From Breviolum minutum Mf 1.05b.01 (lineage: Eukaryota > Sar > Dinophyceae > Suessiales > Symbiodiniaceae), in NCBI GenBank assembly GCA_000507305.1, contig DF239767.1:98991-162990 (forward strand): 64,000 bases of DNA, given 5' to 3'. The notes under the pieces are model-generated. The model did no database searches. It saw only the letters and a list, made by a program, of their open reading frames with translations, and was not told where the DNA came from. Both the position numbers and the translations under genes were made by a program. Shown here in pieces: positions 52,434 through 62,846 of the stretch (the stretch's first letter is position 1; each line of letters begins with the position of its first letter).

Positions 52434-54830
52434 TCAAAAAATAAAAAGCCTTGGAGCCACAGGAATCTCTAAGGATACACTGATGGACTGAGCAAAAAAA
52501 AAGCATGGAAAACTTCCACGCTTCTCCTGCTTCGTCCTCAAAGGGTGGCTTTGATGCTCTGTTCTGCTTTGCAGCCCCTCAGCATGTGCTTGGACACCAT
52601 AATCCCCTGCTACTGGCAACGGGTGAAGAAGGTCTCGGTGTCTGTCAGTACAGCCGCAAGTGATGGGACAGAAAGGGCTCAATGGGCGACGATTCACCAC
52701 GGCATCATGGAAATGGAAGCAAAATTCACCTCGGACCCATGACTGGGACGTGAGGATACTGCAATCCTCATTGGAACCATTCTTGGCAAAGACCATCAAA
52801 GGATTATCATCTGCCCAAAAACCCAGGTTTTCATGGTAGAAACCAGCCCACCAATGGTCCCAAGCATCCTTCATCATCACATCTTGTTGATCAAAGTCTT
52901 CACACGATGAATTCATGTAGTTCTCGGTTTCCGTGAGGCAAGGAAGGCGACACCCTGTCGAAAGAAATTGACCAGCAGTCCCGGAGTTACAACGACAGGT
53001 CACTGGACAAAGCATACGAATCAATGGCAATGTCTTGTTTTCACAGAATTTTGTGGCACTCAAACAATCTGTTGCATTGGTCAAAACCCTGGCAGTACTC
53101 CAAAGCCACTGACCTTCCCAAAACGTATTCATGTGTAATTCTGGACCTTGGTCTTCACAGGTGTTTCCCCAGTTGTTGCCATAGAAGAGACGAGGTGCAT
53201 CAGCTGCTTCAAATTCCGTCATCTCAAACCATTGACGAAAAGTAGCAACATCTGGGAGATGTTTCACTGCCAAATCTCCCCATTTTTCATGTGTAGCTCT
53301 CCACATCCGATCTTGAGCATATTGTTCATCCCACTTGTAGATCTTAGCCACATCTCGCATGAATGGAAGAATTCCTGGTAGCATCTTGTTTGCCAAGTTA
53401 CCTTCTTCTTGTACAAAGGGTGTTGTTGGAAACACCATCATGGGTCCAACAGTCTTGTGAGATTCAATGATGAAATCTTTGTTGCCACCACACATGATAT
53501 CTTTCACGTCTTGGGCAGACATTGTATTTTGACCCACCTCTTGCGAAACAAACAATGCCACAACCAACACAAAGACAGCCAGTTGCAGTAGCGAAGCCAG
53601 GTTATAAACCCAAGCTTTTCTTCCTTGACTTTCAAAACGAGCCATTGAAGTCATAAACCGACTGGCATGGCGTGGTGCAAAGAGCTCGAAGAAGAGCTCA
53701 TCAATCTCCAAGACGAAGACCAAGGAAACTCCATTCTGGATGATGTTCTCAATGTCCCTGGTGCGGGATAACCACAAAGCTCCCAAGAAACCCAACAGCA
53801 TGGCCAAAGCTGCACGGGCAAACATCACCAGGAGTAGCATCGACTTGCGTAATTGGCTCATGGACTGAAAACTCCGAAGATAGCGGACATCCACAGATCC
53901 TGTCGAAGCTCCTGGCAATCCAAAGCCCTTCCGTTCTGCAAGTGTGGCTGTATCCACCACCAGGGTCTGACCCGTAGGAATTGCAGTCAGGTTCATCACC
54001 AGCACTGTCACCCTCTGTAGTTCCTTGGAGATGTAGGCTAACCAAATAGCCACTGCCATACTGCTGAGGATGAATCCTACACAATACTCTTCCGAAACCA
54101 TAGGAGTGAGGTAGGCATCAATCTCATCCAACAGGGAATGAGCCCACCATTCCCTGTCAAAGGGTTTGCCAAGACATGCTTTGCTAACCATGGATGAATC
54201 GGAGTTCTCATCATAACCTTTGAGAGCATGTCCCACAAGCAATCGCCAGTCCCTCAGGTAGTCGGGGTCATACTTTGGATCATCTGATAGGAAACCCACA
54301 AAAACCACCCAGCAAAAGAGAGATTGCAACAACACACTCACAAGAGTTCCGATCACCACCAAGAAAGTAGTTGCCACATCAAGTCCACCCAAACCCAGAA
54401 TGAAAATCGCATCCCAGAAGGACTCTCGTAACAATTGAACAGGTCGTGGAGCTCCGGAGTTGGATTTTGACTCACTCAATTTCACATCTGCCACATCTGC
54501 CGGTTCCTCAACAACCTTCTCTACCTCAATCTCCATGATGCTGCCACCGGCCTCAACAATTTTGATCTCCATTTTGTCCTTGTCCGCTGGTGGCATTTCC
54601 TTCACTTCTGGCACTGGCACAGCAAGGCGGAGGCTTTCCTCAAGCACTGCCACTCGAGCTGCAAGAGAACCAACTTCAGAAACTTGAGCTGTCAAACGGT
54701 CAACTTCAGCAATGAGCCAAGCAATGTCTTGGTTTCTGTCACTCAAATCTTGCAAGGGATGCTGTGCAACCGATGCAAGTGACACGTTTCCAACATCCGT
54801 GCCCTTGTCGCAGCAAGCTCCCGCAAGCAT
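52434..54830 (-). CDS. multi-pass membrane protein with Cys-rich tail
   Basis: Uninterrupted 798-codon frame. Residues 28-72 form a coiled coil (DRNQDIAWLIAEVDRLTAQV). Hydrophobic spans lie near 138-181 (two helices), 251-267, 331-354, 366-384 and 409-428. The C-terminal half is presumably extracytoplasmic, with two similar Cys-rich modules ending CPVTCRC (about 608-614) and CPITCGC (about 721-727), which resemble ShK-type six-cysteine folds. I recall long proteins of this type in symbiodiniacean genomes, function unknown. The last 70 residues are basic and low-complexity; near 52640 another frame reads TDTETFFTRCQ and a stop, so the original end may be there. The ATG at 54830 is the first in frame; an upstream exon is possible. 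Confidence 0.8.
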   Translation of the reverse strand: MLAGACCDKGTDVGNVSLASVAQHPLQDLSDRNQDIAWLIAEVDRLTAQVSEVGSLAARVAVLEESLRLAVPVPEVKEMPPADKDKMEIKIVEAGGSIMEIEVEKVVEEPADVADVKLSESKSNSGAPRPVQLLRESFWDAIFILGLGGLDVATTFLVVIGTLVSVLLQSLFCWVVFVGFLSDDPKYDPDYLRDWRLLVGHALKGYDENSDSSMVSKACLGKPFDREWWAHSLLDEIDAYLTPMVSEEYCVGFILSSMAVAIWLAYISKELQRVTVLVMNLTAIPTGQTLVVDTATLAERKGFGLPGASTGSVDVRYLRSFQSMSQLRKSMLLLVMFARAALAMLLGFLGALWLSRTRDIENIIQNGVSLVFVLEIDELFFELFAPRHASRFMTSMARFESQGRKAWVYNLASLLQLAVFVLVVALFVSQEVGQNTMSAQDVKDIMCGGNKDFIIESHKTVGPMMVFPTTPFVQEEGNLANKMLPGILPFMRDVAKIYKWDEQYAQDRMWRATHEKWGDLAVKHLPDVATFRQWFEMTEFEAADAPRLFYGNNWGNTCEDQGPELHMNTFWEGQWLWSTARVLTNATDCLSATKFCENKTLPLIRMLCPVTCRCNSGTAGQFLSTGCRLPCLTETENYMNSSCEDFDQQDVMMKDAWDHWWAGFYHENLGFWADDNPLMVFAKNGSNEDCSILTSQSWVRGEFCFHFHDAVVNRRPLSPFCPITCGCTDRHRDLLHPLPVAGDYGVQAHAEGLQSRTEHQSHPLRTKQEKRGSFPCFFFAQSISVSLEIPVAPRLFIF

Positions 54831-55442
54831 TGGTTACAACGAAATGCGAGAAAGATGCTGAACCGGTGACCGATGAAAACCAGAGAGCGAAGAAAACACT
54901 CCTTGGCTACTTGAGCTGAAAACACATTCGAGTTAGAAATTGATGCAGCAGCACTTGATTAAACTTTGGATGAGGTCATGAATATTCTTTCCAATCATCA
55001 GTTGAAAATCCAGCCAGAAATCTTCTGGCAGTCAACCTCACATCAATGAAGTGGATATTCCACAGCCCTGCCAATCATGACATACTGATTTGCTCCCCCA
55101 GTTGGAGTCCTAGTCCAAGAGGACGGCTGCTCACCTCATCCCGTAGGGCCTTGTCCAGGCGAAAAATCAAACCAAACTTGTTTACCTCTAGGGATTTTCA
55201 ATAATGGTCAATTTCGAAAACAATTTGTACATACATATACATAGATTTACATATATATGCAAATTGAAAAAAATAATATGTATATTACATATCATCTACA
55301 TATGTGATATCTATATTGCCCCAAACAGGTGTCATATAAAACCCTGGAAGTCCACATCTGCCGTTCGCACTTAGGTTTCATCCGCCGGTTCGTGGATGCA
55401 ATCTTTTTAACAAAAATCCGAAGACTCAGCAAGATCCAGCCT
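54831..55442. other. spacer 5' of the membrane-protein gene
   Basis: No coding segment is supported. TA-rich from 55220 to 55310. On the minus strand a GCTCAAG heptamer lies at 54910-54916, the same as the end of the dinoflagellate spliced leader, too short to be significant. Confidence 0.45.
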
Positions 55443-55535
55443 CTATGACAGAACATATCCATAAGGATTGTCTTCACCACTCTGGCGAAGACTGGCGCTC
55501 GTTTTGCTCTCATTTTTCCAACTGCCATCCTGGTT
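55443..55535 (-). CDS. terminal exon of an unrecognised gene
   Basis: Thirty-one codons with TAG: NQDGSWKNESKTSASLRQSG then EDNPYGYVLS, after a TTGTCAG acceptor. Phase 0 fits the exon at 56115-56321. A second frame is also open across it, which lowers certainty. Confidence 0.45.
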   Translation of the reverse strand, partial: NQDGSWKNESKTSASLRQSGEDNPYGYVLS

Positions 55536-56114
55536 CTGACAACATGAAAAGCTAGAAAAACACAATACGATTTTGGTGGCGAGTTCCATCGTGTACCCAC
55601 TGCAGAAGCAATCCCTCGAGGCAGTAGGGGGAACACCTTAAAATGAACATCAGACTGCTTTCTTCACCAAAAACACCTCTGAGCATGTTGTCTGACCAGG
55701 CAATACCACAAACCATGAACTCTCTGCTAATTAATTGTCGTCATTGCACTCTTAAAGAAAGGCAACCGTGAGGCCAGCACCTTCAAATAGGTGATGTTAT
55801 GAAAGTTAGTTGGTAAAAGTGTAAGTCTCCCTGGTGAATGAGTTTAGTTTAGGGAGTACTCACGTATTTTTTCGTCCTGTTTTGTTGTTTTTTACCTAAG
55901 TTGAAGCCTGAAGTTTGTTTTGAACAGTTGGAAGCAGTCCCGCTCCAAGGTCAGAGTCAACCAGGTGAATCTGCAGTACCTGAAGCTCAGAGGTGTCGCC
56001 GTGAGTGGAGTGAATCCACCGGCAGATCAGATTGGAACGAAGGATTTCCAGACGGAAGGGTTCCTTGACAACATCCGAGTACCGAGTACCGGGTTTCGTG
56101 TGGGACGGTCAATC

Positions 56115-56321
56115 CTTGTAGTGGAAGAGCTGTGGCTGAGTCTCCGAGATGTCATCCTCCGGGTTTGACTTTACCGGAATCTTCAAGACAACCTCTTTTG
56201 GCAGATTATTTTCGTTTGCCTGAGAGATCCAGACTTTGGTTGAAAGATGTTGAAAGGGAAAGACCTGTGAAGTGATCACAAATACCTCTAAATCCATCTC
56301 CCAGATCTTACCATCCACTTC
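56115..56321 (-). CDS. unrecognised exon, 69 codons
   Basis: Between TTGAGGAAG or GAGGAAG and a GA donor (CTACAAG|GATTG). Encodes EVDGKIWEMDLEVFVITSQV, FPFQHLSTKVWISQANENNL and later IPVKSNPEDDISETQPQLFH. Beta-rich with a polar tail. No family is recognised. Confidence 0.55.
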
Positions 56322-56363
56322 CTCAAGATTCCATGAGAATCATGGAACAACAGAACCAGATTG

Positions 56364-56366
<3 letters not shown>

Positions 56367-56404
<38 letters not shown>
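56367..56404. repeat. (GAT)n microsatellite
   Basis: About twelve GAT units just upstream (in gene direction) of the exon at 56115-56321; likely intronic. Confidence 0.9.
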
Positions 56405-58539
56405 CAGATGATGAGAGATGACCTTGCGAAATGTTGGAGGGCATTTGTGCCTCCACCACCACCTCATCAAGATGCACATCTTCCCATTCATCGTGGAAAG
56501 ACAGATGAAGTTAGCAGGATTCAAAGATGGGATTGACGAGTTTAGGACCTCAACTTCGTGAGGCATTGGCAGCTCCGAGATTAGACCTGGGCCACCTAAT
56601 CAAATCATGAGAAGCAAGAGACTGCAACAGAATTTTCTTGGATCTGCAAAGGTACAGATGATTCGATCTCAGATCCACCAAGGAGTCACGGAAGCAAATG
56701 GTTTTGAACGATCAAAGAATTTCCTCTTCTTTCAAGGGCAGAGGCCTTGGTATATGGAGAGCAATGTTTGAAGTTTCAGGTGAAAAAGAGGAATGAGAGT
56801 GCAGCAGGGATGACGATTTTCACGCTATGTTGGAATCTTCGACTATTATTCCTGCTTTGCGTGATCTGAAAATTTCACAAGGAGATCAAGTTCTTTTGTA
56901 GATCAGAAATTTGCCGCCCAAAGCATAAGATATTTTTAGCTGCACCAGAATGTCGGAACGGTAGGTGACATTTTTCGTGGAGTTCAATTTTTTTTCATAG
57001 GATGAGAATGAAAAGGTGACAGTGAGGCGACATGTTGCAACTTCGGGCAAAAGAGACCATGTTTTTGAGAATTGTCCTTAACCGAAGAAATGCACGCACT
57101 GCGGAAACAAGAGCCATGTTGAAGTGTCCACAAGAAACAAGGGAAACCTGTTGGGAAGACTGGAAAGGAGGGCAAAACAAAACCGAAACTTAGGATCACA
57201 GGACAGGGTCATATGTTCACAGAAGTGTTTTAAACTCAAATTAAAGCAGAATAACAACTCAAAACATATTCACCAAAAACATCAAACACTTGCATATCAC
57301 CTCATTTTTCGACAAAATCACCAACACCCACAATATATCTCAGTCATTCATGTCTCAAAGTCATCACCACCTGCTATATCCACCTGATTCATTTTTTTGA
57401 AATCATCACAGTCATTTCATCACAGCTTCATTCATTTTCACAAAATCATCACAACGAATCATGTCAACATCTCATTTGTTTCACTCAATCATGACCATCT
57501 ATCTCATCCATTTTAAAAAATCATGCTAATCAATTCACAATAACTTCATCTATTCTACACCTAAAAGCAAAACAACCAAACAGAACCAAAAATAAAACGG
57601 ACGAAGCAAAGAACGACAGAAAAATCAAACCAATACAACCAATACACCAACAAAGATAGATTCTTAGTTTTAAAAAATTTAACATGTTTTCAAAAATTGG
57701 TAATCGAAATGATATGTTTCTACTCATAAAATCATTTGATCTTGTCTTTTTTGTATAACATTTTTCCTCCATCCAGTGCTTCCAAGTCGTCATGGTCAAG
57801 TCCAAGAGAAACGTGAGTCGTTTTTTTTTGAACCTTGCTGCTTAGCAATAAGATTACTATGATAACTAGGTAATATAGTTAGAATCCAAAACGTAATTCG
57901 AAGACAAAAAACACAAAACAACACAAAGGTAATAAAACACAAAACAAATACCACAAACCTCTTAGAGCCAAACTAGACTGCTTCTAATGAAAAAAGTGAA
58001 ACGGTTAGACATCTCGGCTCTTTTTGTTTTCTTCCTTTTAGGTTCCGAGCAAAGCGGCACATGTTTTTTGGTGATGCTGCGGATGCATTCAGTCAGCAAA
58101 GCAAGCGTATCAAAGACAGAGACCATTCTAGGGTCTGTCGGTCAGACGCCTTATGTCTTCCATATACTTAAAGTGAGACAATCCGGGATTTCCGTGAAAT
58201 TTATCCACACTAAGATCCCTTGGAATCTAGAAAACCTAAACTCAACAAGAAACCCTCAAGTGAGATAAAAACTAGTTCCTCTCGTGTCCAAACACACAAA
58301 AACCAACTAGACCCGTTTCACCAGCAAACAACCCTTTTGCACAAGCTATTTTCGCTGAGCCAGTAAACTCCAACTGTCGCTCTTGAGCCTTCGTGGCCTT
58401 GAGCCAAACAACCGTTCAAACTGGACGAAGAAACCGTCAGGTTTCTTCAGCTCGCTCAAAAACTCTACTCAAGTGTCAAAAACATGACCAAAACGTCATG
58501 CAACTATGCAAGTTAAAATCAAGTCACAACCTCGGTCNA
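56405..58539. other. spacer
   Basis: No supported gene. AT-rich, with scattered AAACACAAAACAA-type runs at 57870-57960. A hydrophobic open frame at 57530-57805 has a biased composition and no splice context. Confidence 0.5.
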
Positions 58540-58655
58540 CTGTCTTCTGATTCGTTGTGCCTAAGGTTGCAAGCATGTAGCCTGCTGCCTGCTGCCACTC
58601 CAATTGCAAATCCGATCAAAGCTGACACGCAAATGATCATCAACAGCAACTCCAT
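58540..58655 (-). CDS. short hydrophobic frame after the MTase-like segment
   Basis: From ATG at 58655: MELLLMIICVSALIGFAIGV, AAGSRLHACN and an acidic end, one membrane helix. It lies just past the stop of the methyltransferase-like frame and runs into an N at 58538. It could be a shifted continuation of the retroelement polyprotein or chance. Confidence 0.3.
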
Positions 58656-58680
58656 AGTTGCCAAAGACAGTAGCCTGGGC

Positions 58681-60333
58681 TTAGCTCAAATTGTTCCTTA
58701 CACGAACCGCTGTTCGAACCAGAAACGTCGCAAACCGTTTCGTGTACTTCTCAGTATCGTGCCAGTCAATTTCGTTAAATGCCGCATGACCACATGTGCA
58801 AACGCATTGACTGAATCGAGCATGGATCCTCCGTGCTATCTCTTGATGGTTAGTAACAACCCTGTATCTCTTTCCAATGGGAATACCTTTGTCGGTCATC
58901 AGTCCAGTCCTACAACCGGAAACCACCCCATAAAAGTCCAATCCCCATTGAGTGCGGAAGTTCCGCATGTCTGCTAGCTTCCAGTAACGATTCTGGTGAG
59001 GGAGTTCGAAGCTAAAGAGAGATTGAGGGTCAATTCGTCGGATACCTTCCCAATATTCTGTCAAACAGCTAAGTAGTTCCAAGAACTTAGCTTGATGCCG
59101 CTCCCTAATGCTAGCATCAGAAAAATTCAATAGCGGTGACCCGCCAGTACAGGGTAGACTACAGTGACAGTAGATCCTACCGACCTTTTTCCCTTCTACC
59201 TTTTTCCCTTCAGCAATCGCCAGTCGCAGGACCTGCTGGCAAGTGCTCGGGACTTCCAACTGATCATGAACTCCAAGGTATGAACACCCTAGAACCTTTG
59301 CTGCTCGACTGAGTTCAGAAAACCTATTGCAACACAACTCAACAATGCATAGGTCTGTTGCAACACCTTCACAAAAAGTGAAAGCTCCCAGCCCGTTGTC
59401 CTTCTCCTGTGAATCTGCATCCTTCCCCTTTGGGGAACCTTCTTCCTTAACTTCTTGACTCACAGAAGCCATAGATGCTTTCTGGGCATCTAACAGAACC
59501 TGGATAGCAGCGTTCATGTCCGGATCAGCTCGGCCGCTACCAGCACAAGCTTTGCAAGTCTCCAACTTGCTATCATGATCCTTTGGGACATCATGCTTGG
59601 TGACTGCAGAAATTGGGATACCTGCAGATGGAATCGTTGGCGCAGTCGGCGCTGACTCCCCACCTCCAAACTCCTCCGCTGGTGCATCGGCTGGTGAGGT
59701 CGGTGACTCTGGAAGTCCAAAGAGGGCATTCCTCTGGGAAGGTGGTACCTCCTCTTGAATATCAGCCGCAATCTCATCCAGAGTCTGATCCAGCATTCGC
59801 TTACCAGCCTCAGTAACTCCTGACTTACGCTTGGATGCTACAGACTCCTCTTCAAGCACCTTCTCCGTCTTTGCTGCTTTCTCAGCTTTCTTGTCCTCCA
59901 AGAATGCAGCTAAAGCTTCACCATCTGGTATCTCAGGGATTTCAGAGTCTTCCGGACCAACTGGTCCCAAACCTTCGACAGCAATTCCAACCTGCTTGGC
60001 TGCTTTGCTGACCTCATCCTCATCTTCTGAATCTGTTGATTCAGACCCGGTACTCGAGGACTCCTCCTCTTTCCCTTGAGCTTGCCGAAGCTTCTTGGCC
60101 TTTTCATCCTCATTATCCTGGATTTCCTTCCTCATCTTCTCCTTCAATTCTTTTTGTTGTTTCACAACCAATTGAGGATCAGGATGATCTGGGTCCCCAG
60201 AGACCGCCACAAAAGGCTTGTCTGTTGACCAGCGCTTTGCAATCTCCTTACTTGGATGGCCTGGGGTGTCGCATTTCGACCATAAGTGTTGCAGATATGC
60301 AAATTTGTCCTTGAAGGTCTTACGACATCCCTG
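58681..60333 (-). CDS. copia element: C2H2-like finger and methyltransferase-like domain
   Basis: In frame with the coiled-coil segment, past one TAG (60334-60336). Begins with a finger-like motif, QGCRKTFKDKFAYLQHLWSK followed by C and H. After a long acidic, low-complexity part comes IVELCCNRFSELSRAAKVLG (Rossmann-like glycine-poor motif I position), HCSLPCTGGSPL (like the PC motif of C5 methyltransferases), FSFELPHQNRYW, VVSGCRTGLMTDKGIPIGKR and CTCGHAAFNEIDWH. I recall this module between gag and protease in dinoflagellate Ty1/copia polyproteins, and cytosine methyltransferases have been reported in dinoflagellate retrotransposons. Here it stops after AVRVRNNLS with no protease or integrase. 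Confidence 0.7.
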   Translation of the reverse strand, partial: QGCRKTFKDKFAYLQHLWSKCDTPGHPSKEIAKRWSTDKPFVAVSGDPDHPDPQLVVKQQKELKEKMRKEIQDNEDEKAKKLRQAQGKEEESSSTGSESTDSEDEDEVSKAAKQVGIAVEGLGPVGPEDSEIPEIPDGEALAAFLEDKKAEKAAKTEKVLEEESVASKRKSGVTEAGKRMLDQTLDEIAADIQEEVPPSQRNALFGLPESPTSPADAPAEEFGGGESAPTAPTIPSAGIPISAVTKHDVPKDHDSKLETCKACAGSGRADPDMNAAIQVLLDAQKASMASVSQEVKEEGSPKGKDADSQEKDNGLGAFTFCEGVATDLCIVELCCNRFSELSRAAKVLGCSYLGVHDQLEVPSTCQQVLRLAIAEGKKVEGKKVGRIYCHCSLPCTGGSPLLNFSDASIRERHQAKFLELLSCLTEYWEGIRRIDPQSLFSFELPHQNRYWKLADMRNFRTQWGLDFYGVVSGCRTGLMTDKGIPIGKRYRVVTNHQEIARRIHARFSQCVCTCGHAAFNEIDWHDTEKYTKRFATFLVRTAVRVRNNLS

Positions 60334-61464
60334 CTATCCGCAAAAGTAGACGAATCCCTCGCCCTCTTTCTTTTGGGACAATTCGCAGATGCGATCCCAA
60401 CTCTGGTTCCAGAAAACCGTAGGACGGCTCCATGGATCCTGAGTCACAGGAATCTTCCTTTGGGCCTTCAATCGGTGACCCAGACGTTCCGGTTCCGATT
60501 TCTTCTCTCTATCCCCTGACTCATCCGGCTGCTCTCCTTTAACCTTCTCCTTGTCTTCCTTCTTCTGACGGGCCTTCCAAGCAGCCAGACGCTGATTCCA
60601 CATTTCCTTCCAACCTTCTGGCTTATCATGCAGGAAATCAATCCTTGGCATTCCCACTCTGTTGCCATGCCAGCGCAGGTTACTCACAGCGCCCCGCTCT
60701 GCTTTAAGCTTGGACCTCGCCAGTTCGGCCTTTGCTTTAGCCTTTTTAGCCTTCCTGACTTTCTTGGCCTTCTGGTCAGACTCCTCTGGTTCCCGTTCAG
60801 CCTTTGTTGCTGCCTTCTGAGCCTTTCGCTCTGCCTTTTCAGCTTCCTTCTGCAACTGATCAGCAAACTCCATTGCCTTCTGCAGTTCTTCTGCTTTCAA
60901 CTGAACTTCTTCTTCTTCAGCTATCCTCCGAGCTTCTTCCTCATCGGCTTTCCGTTGAGCTTCAGCCTCTTCAGATTTCCTCTTGGCTGCAGCTTCATCC
61001 TCAGCCTTCTTCTTCTTAGCTCTCTCCTCCTCTGCCACACTGGCAGCAGCATCTTCAGCACGTCGCTTTTGACCCTGCAATCTCTTTCTCTCACGCTCAT
61101 TCTGTTCCTGAGCCTGGTCCAACGCTCGGGACTCCTCCCTTAAGCGCCTCATCTCCTCCCGGTCATCGGCAAGTCTTTTCGTTTCCGCCCTGGCCAATGT
61201 AGATGGCATGGCCTTGGGTGTACCAGCTGATGGTCTCGAGGGGAGTTGCACTCGAACTTTCTGTCCCTTCGCTTCAGCAAGAGCAGGTTTGCCCTTGGAA
61301 GCAAGTGCTGACTTACCAGATGCAATCGGGGCTGCATCCGATTCAAATAGCTCAGATACATCTGAATTCTCTTCATCAGGATCTGATTCAAGTTCCTCTT
61401 CCTCTCCTTCATCATCATCCGACGACGACTCAGAAGACGATGGATCCTTGGGATCCTCCTTCAC
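60334..61464 (-). CDS. copia element: charged coiled-coil segment
   Basis: An acidic start (SSSESSSDDDEGEEEELESD) is followed by about 170 residues of uninterrupted K/E/A/R-rich coiled coil (EEARRIAEEEEVQLKAEELQ), then RVGMPRIDFLHDKPEGWKEM and SRPTVFWNQSWDRICELSQK. It begins without ATG: its frame continues rightward as TSSVGTKAEV, so it is a frame-shifted continuation of the CCHC segment. Likely gag-derived, in particle assembly. Confidence 0.65.
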   Translation of the reverse strand: MKEDPKDPSSSESSSDDDEGEEEELESDPDEENSDVSELFESDAAPIASGKSALASKGKPALAEAKGQKVRVQLPSRPSAGTPKAMPSTLARAETKRLADDREEMRRLREESRALDQAQEQNERERKRLQGQKRRAEDAAASVAEEERAKKKKAEDEAAAKRKSEEAEAQRKADEEEARRIAEEEEVQLKAEELQKAMEFADQLQKEAEKAERKAQKAATKAEREPEESDQKAKKVRKAKKAKAKAELARSKLKAERGAVSNLRWHGNRVGMPRIDFLHDKPEGWKEMWNQRLAAWKARQKKEDKEKVKGEQPDESGDREKKSEPERLGHRLKAQRKIPVTQDPWSRPTVFWNQSWDRICELSQKKEGEGFVYFCG

Positions 61465-62840
61465 TTCAGCCTTGGTACCAACCGAACTGGTTCGCCAGGC
61501 TCATCCTCTGACGACGTATAATAGGAATAGGAACTCACATCCTTCCTTTCCTGCCTCTGCTGATCAAGCACCTTCTGTTCTTCAGGCGTCACTGGATGGG
61601 GCTGGCCCTTGGCTTCCTTCATCTTCCGATCAGCCTCCTCCAGAGCTTCCCTAGCTTCCTGCGCACGTTGACGCAGCTCTCGCCTGACTTCACGCCTCTC
61701 TTTGAGATGAATAGCCACATCCTCTTCTTCTTCATGTTCTTCTGGCTGAGGTGGCGGCTTTTCTTCTTTCTTCTGAGGTCGGACGCTTGAATCTGTAAGG
61801 CTAACCCGAAAAGTGATTTCAGGACAAAACCTTGCGATGTGACCACGCTGACGACAGAAGTCGCAACGCAGACGATTTGTTGCACTTTTGGTAAATCCTG
61901 ACCCCGGCAAGTCCAGCTTGGGCTTGGTGGGACTCCCTCCCATTCCAGCCATCACATACCGTGACGTACATCCCAAGACAGCAACATGTCCTGGTGGTGG
62001 TGTAGGAGGTTCATGAGGACGACTCTTCGGCTTCGATGGGCTTGCAACTTCACCTTTTCCTTTGCCCTTCTTGCCTTTTCCCTTGTCCTTTCCTTTTCCT
62101 TTCTCACCTTTGCCCTTGCCCTTTTCAACCTTCTGCTTCAAGTGATCCTTCTTCACCTTTGGAGGCACAACTGGAGGAGGTCGAACCGGTGGCTTCGAGC
62201 TCTTAGCTGGCTCCTCTCCTTCCACTTCAACCTCTTCCATTTCATCCTCCTTGGGTTTACCCACTTTGGATTCTTCCACCTTGGACTCACCTCCAGGTGT
62301 CTTTCCTCTCTTCTTTTCACGCCTGCGTCTCTTCTTCTTGGATTCCTTGGCATCAGGAACTCCTTCCTTTGCCATAGCTTCTTCTCTGGCTTCTCTCACA
62401 GATCGCCTGTCCTCGTCCTTGTCAGACGACGACGCCATCACACCTACCGTCAAAATTACACCTGACAGTGAAGAAGCTGCTGAACCAACAACGGCTGCGG
62501 ACGGAGAAACACTATCAAAAACCTCACCTTCACCTTCAACCAACAAATCATCTTCAATTACATCGTCACACAACACGCAACGGCGTCCCCTCTGAAAACT
62601 TTCCCGGAGTTGAAAAACCTGGGAAACCCTTTCGGTCAACTTCGTTGTTTTTCCTACAGGCTTCCCTTCCAAATCCCTCAAAGACTCCGACTCCTCCTCG
62701 TTGTCCAGCGCCTTCTGTTTTTCCGATCCCGAGATAACGATGCTCAATCTCAGGTCGTTCAACAGAAATCCGATGGCGGTTCTGAAGGATTGGTAAAGTG
62801 CCTGACCAACACACTTTGTGAACATGTCAGACAAATTCAT
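61461..62840 (-). CDS. copia element: gag-like segment with CCHC knuckle
   Basis: The start (NLSDMFTKCVGQALY, about 62780-62837) is the usual end of copia RNase H (N-x-A-D-x-x-T-K). Then comes a 340-bp linker, an ATG at 62438 (MASSSDKDEDRRSVREAREE), Lys/Gly-rich basic repeats (KGKGKGEKGKGKDKGKGKKG) and a zinc knuckle CDFCRQRGHIARFC (61824-61865, CX2CX4HX4C). Ends SSYSYYTSSEDEPGEPVRLV. The knuckle and basic region fit nucleocapsid/gag of a second element. The frame changes at about 61.47-61.49 kb. Confidence 0.7.
   Translation of the reverse strand: MNLSDMFTKCVGQALYQSFRTAIGFLLNDLRLSIVISGSEKQKALDNEEESESLRDLEGKPVGKTTKLTERVSQVFQLRESFQRGRRCVLCDDVIEDDLLVEGEGEVFDSVSPSAAVVGSAASSLSGVILTVGVMASSSDKDEDRRSVREAREEAMAKEGVPDAKESKKKRRRREKKRGKTPGGESKVEESKVGKPKEDEMEEVEVEGEEPAKSSKPPVRPPPVVPPKVKKDHLKQKVEKGKGKGEKGKGKDKGKGKKGKGKGEVASPSKPKSRPHEPPTPPPGHVAVLGCTSRYVMAGMGGSPTKPKLDLPGSGFTKSATNRLRCDFCRQRGHIARFCPEITFRVSLTDSSVRPQKKEEKPPPQPEEHEEEEDVAIHLKERREVRRELRQRAQEAREALEEADRKMKEAKGQPHPVTPEEQKVLDQQRQERKDVSSYSYYTSSEDEPGEPVRLVPRLK
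62438..62800. other. junction between RNase H end and gag-like start
   Basis: Where LTRs and an untranslated leader would be expected between two head-to-tail copia units, there is only about 360 bp, and it stays open in the RNase H frame throughout. No second copy in the window and no clear TG...CA ends. Confidence 0.45.
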
Positions 62841-62846
62841 GTCCCC

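Noticed and set aside
54743..54925. Alternative 60-codon frame (RCNQCLRELAATRARMLE) overlapping the start of the membrane protein
   Set aside because: It could be an upstream exon, but no good splice join to the long frame was found.
58383..58409. Two CTTGAGCC words 16 bp apart, like reversed spliced-leader ends
   Set aside because: They lie downstream of the retroelement frame, not at a gene start, and the rest of the leader does not match.
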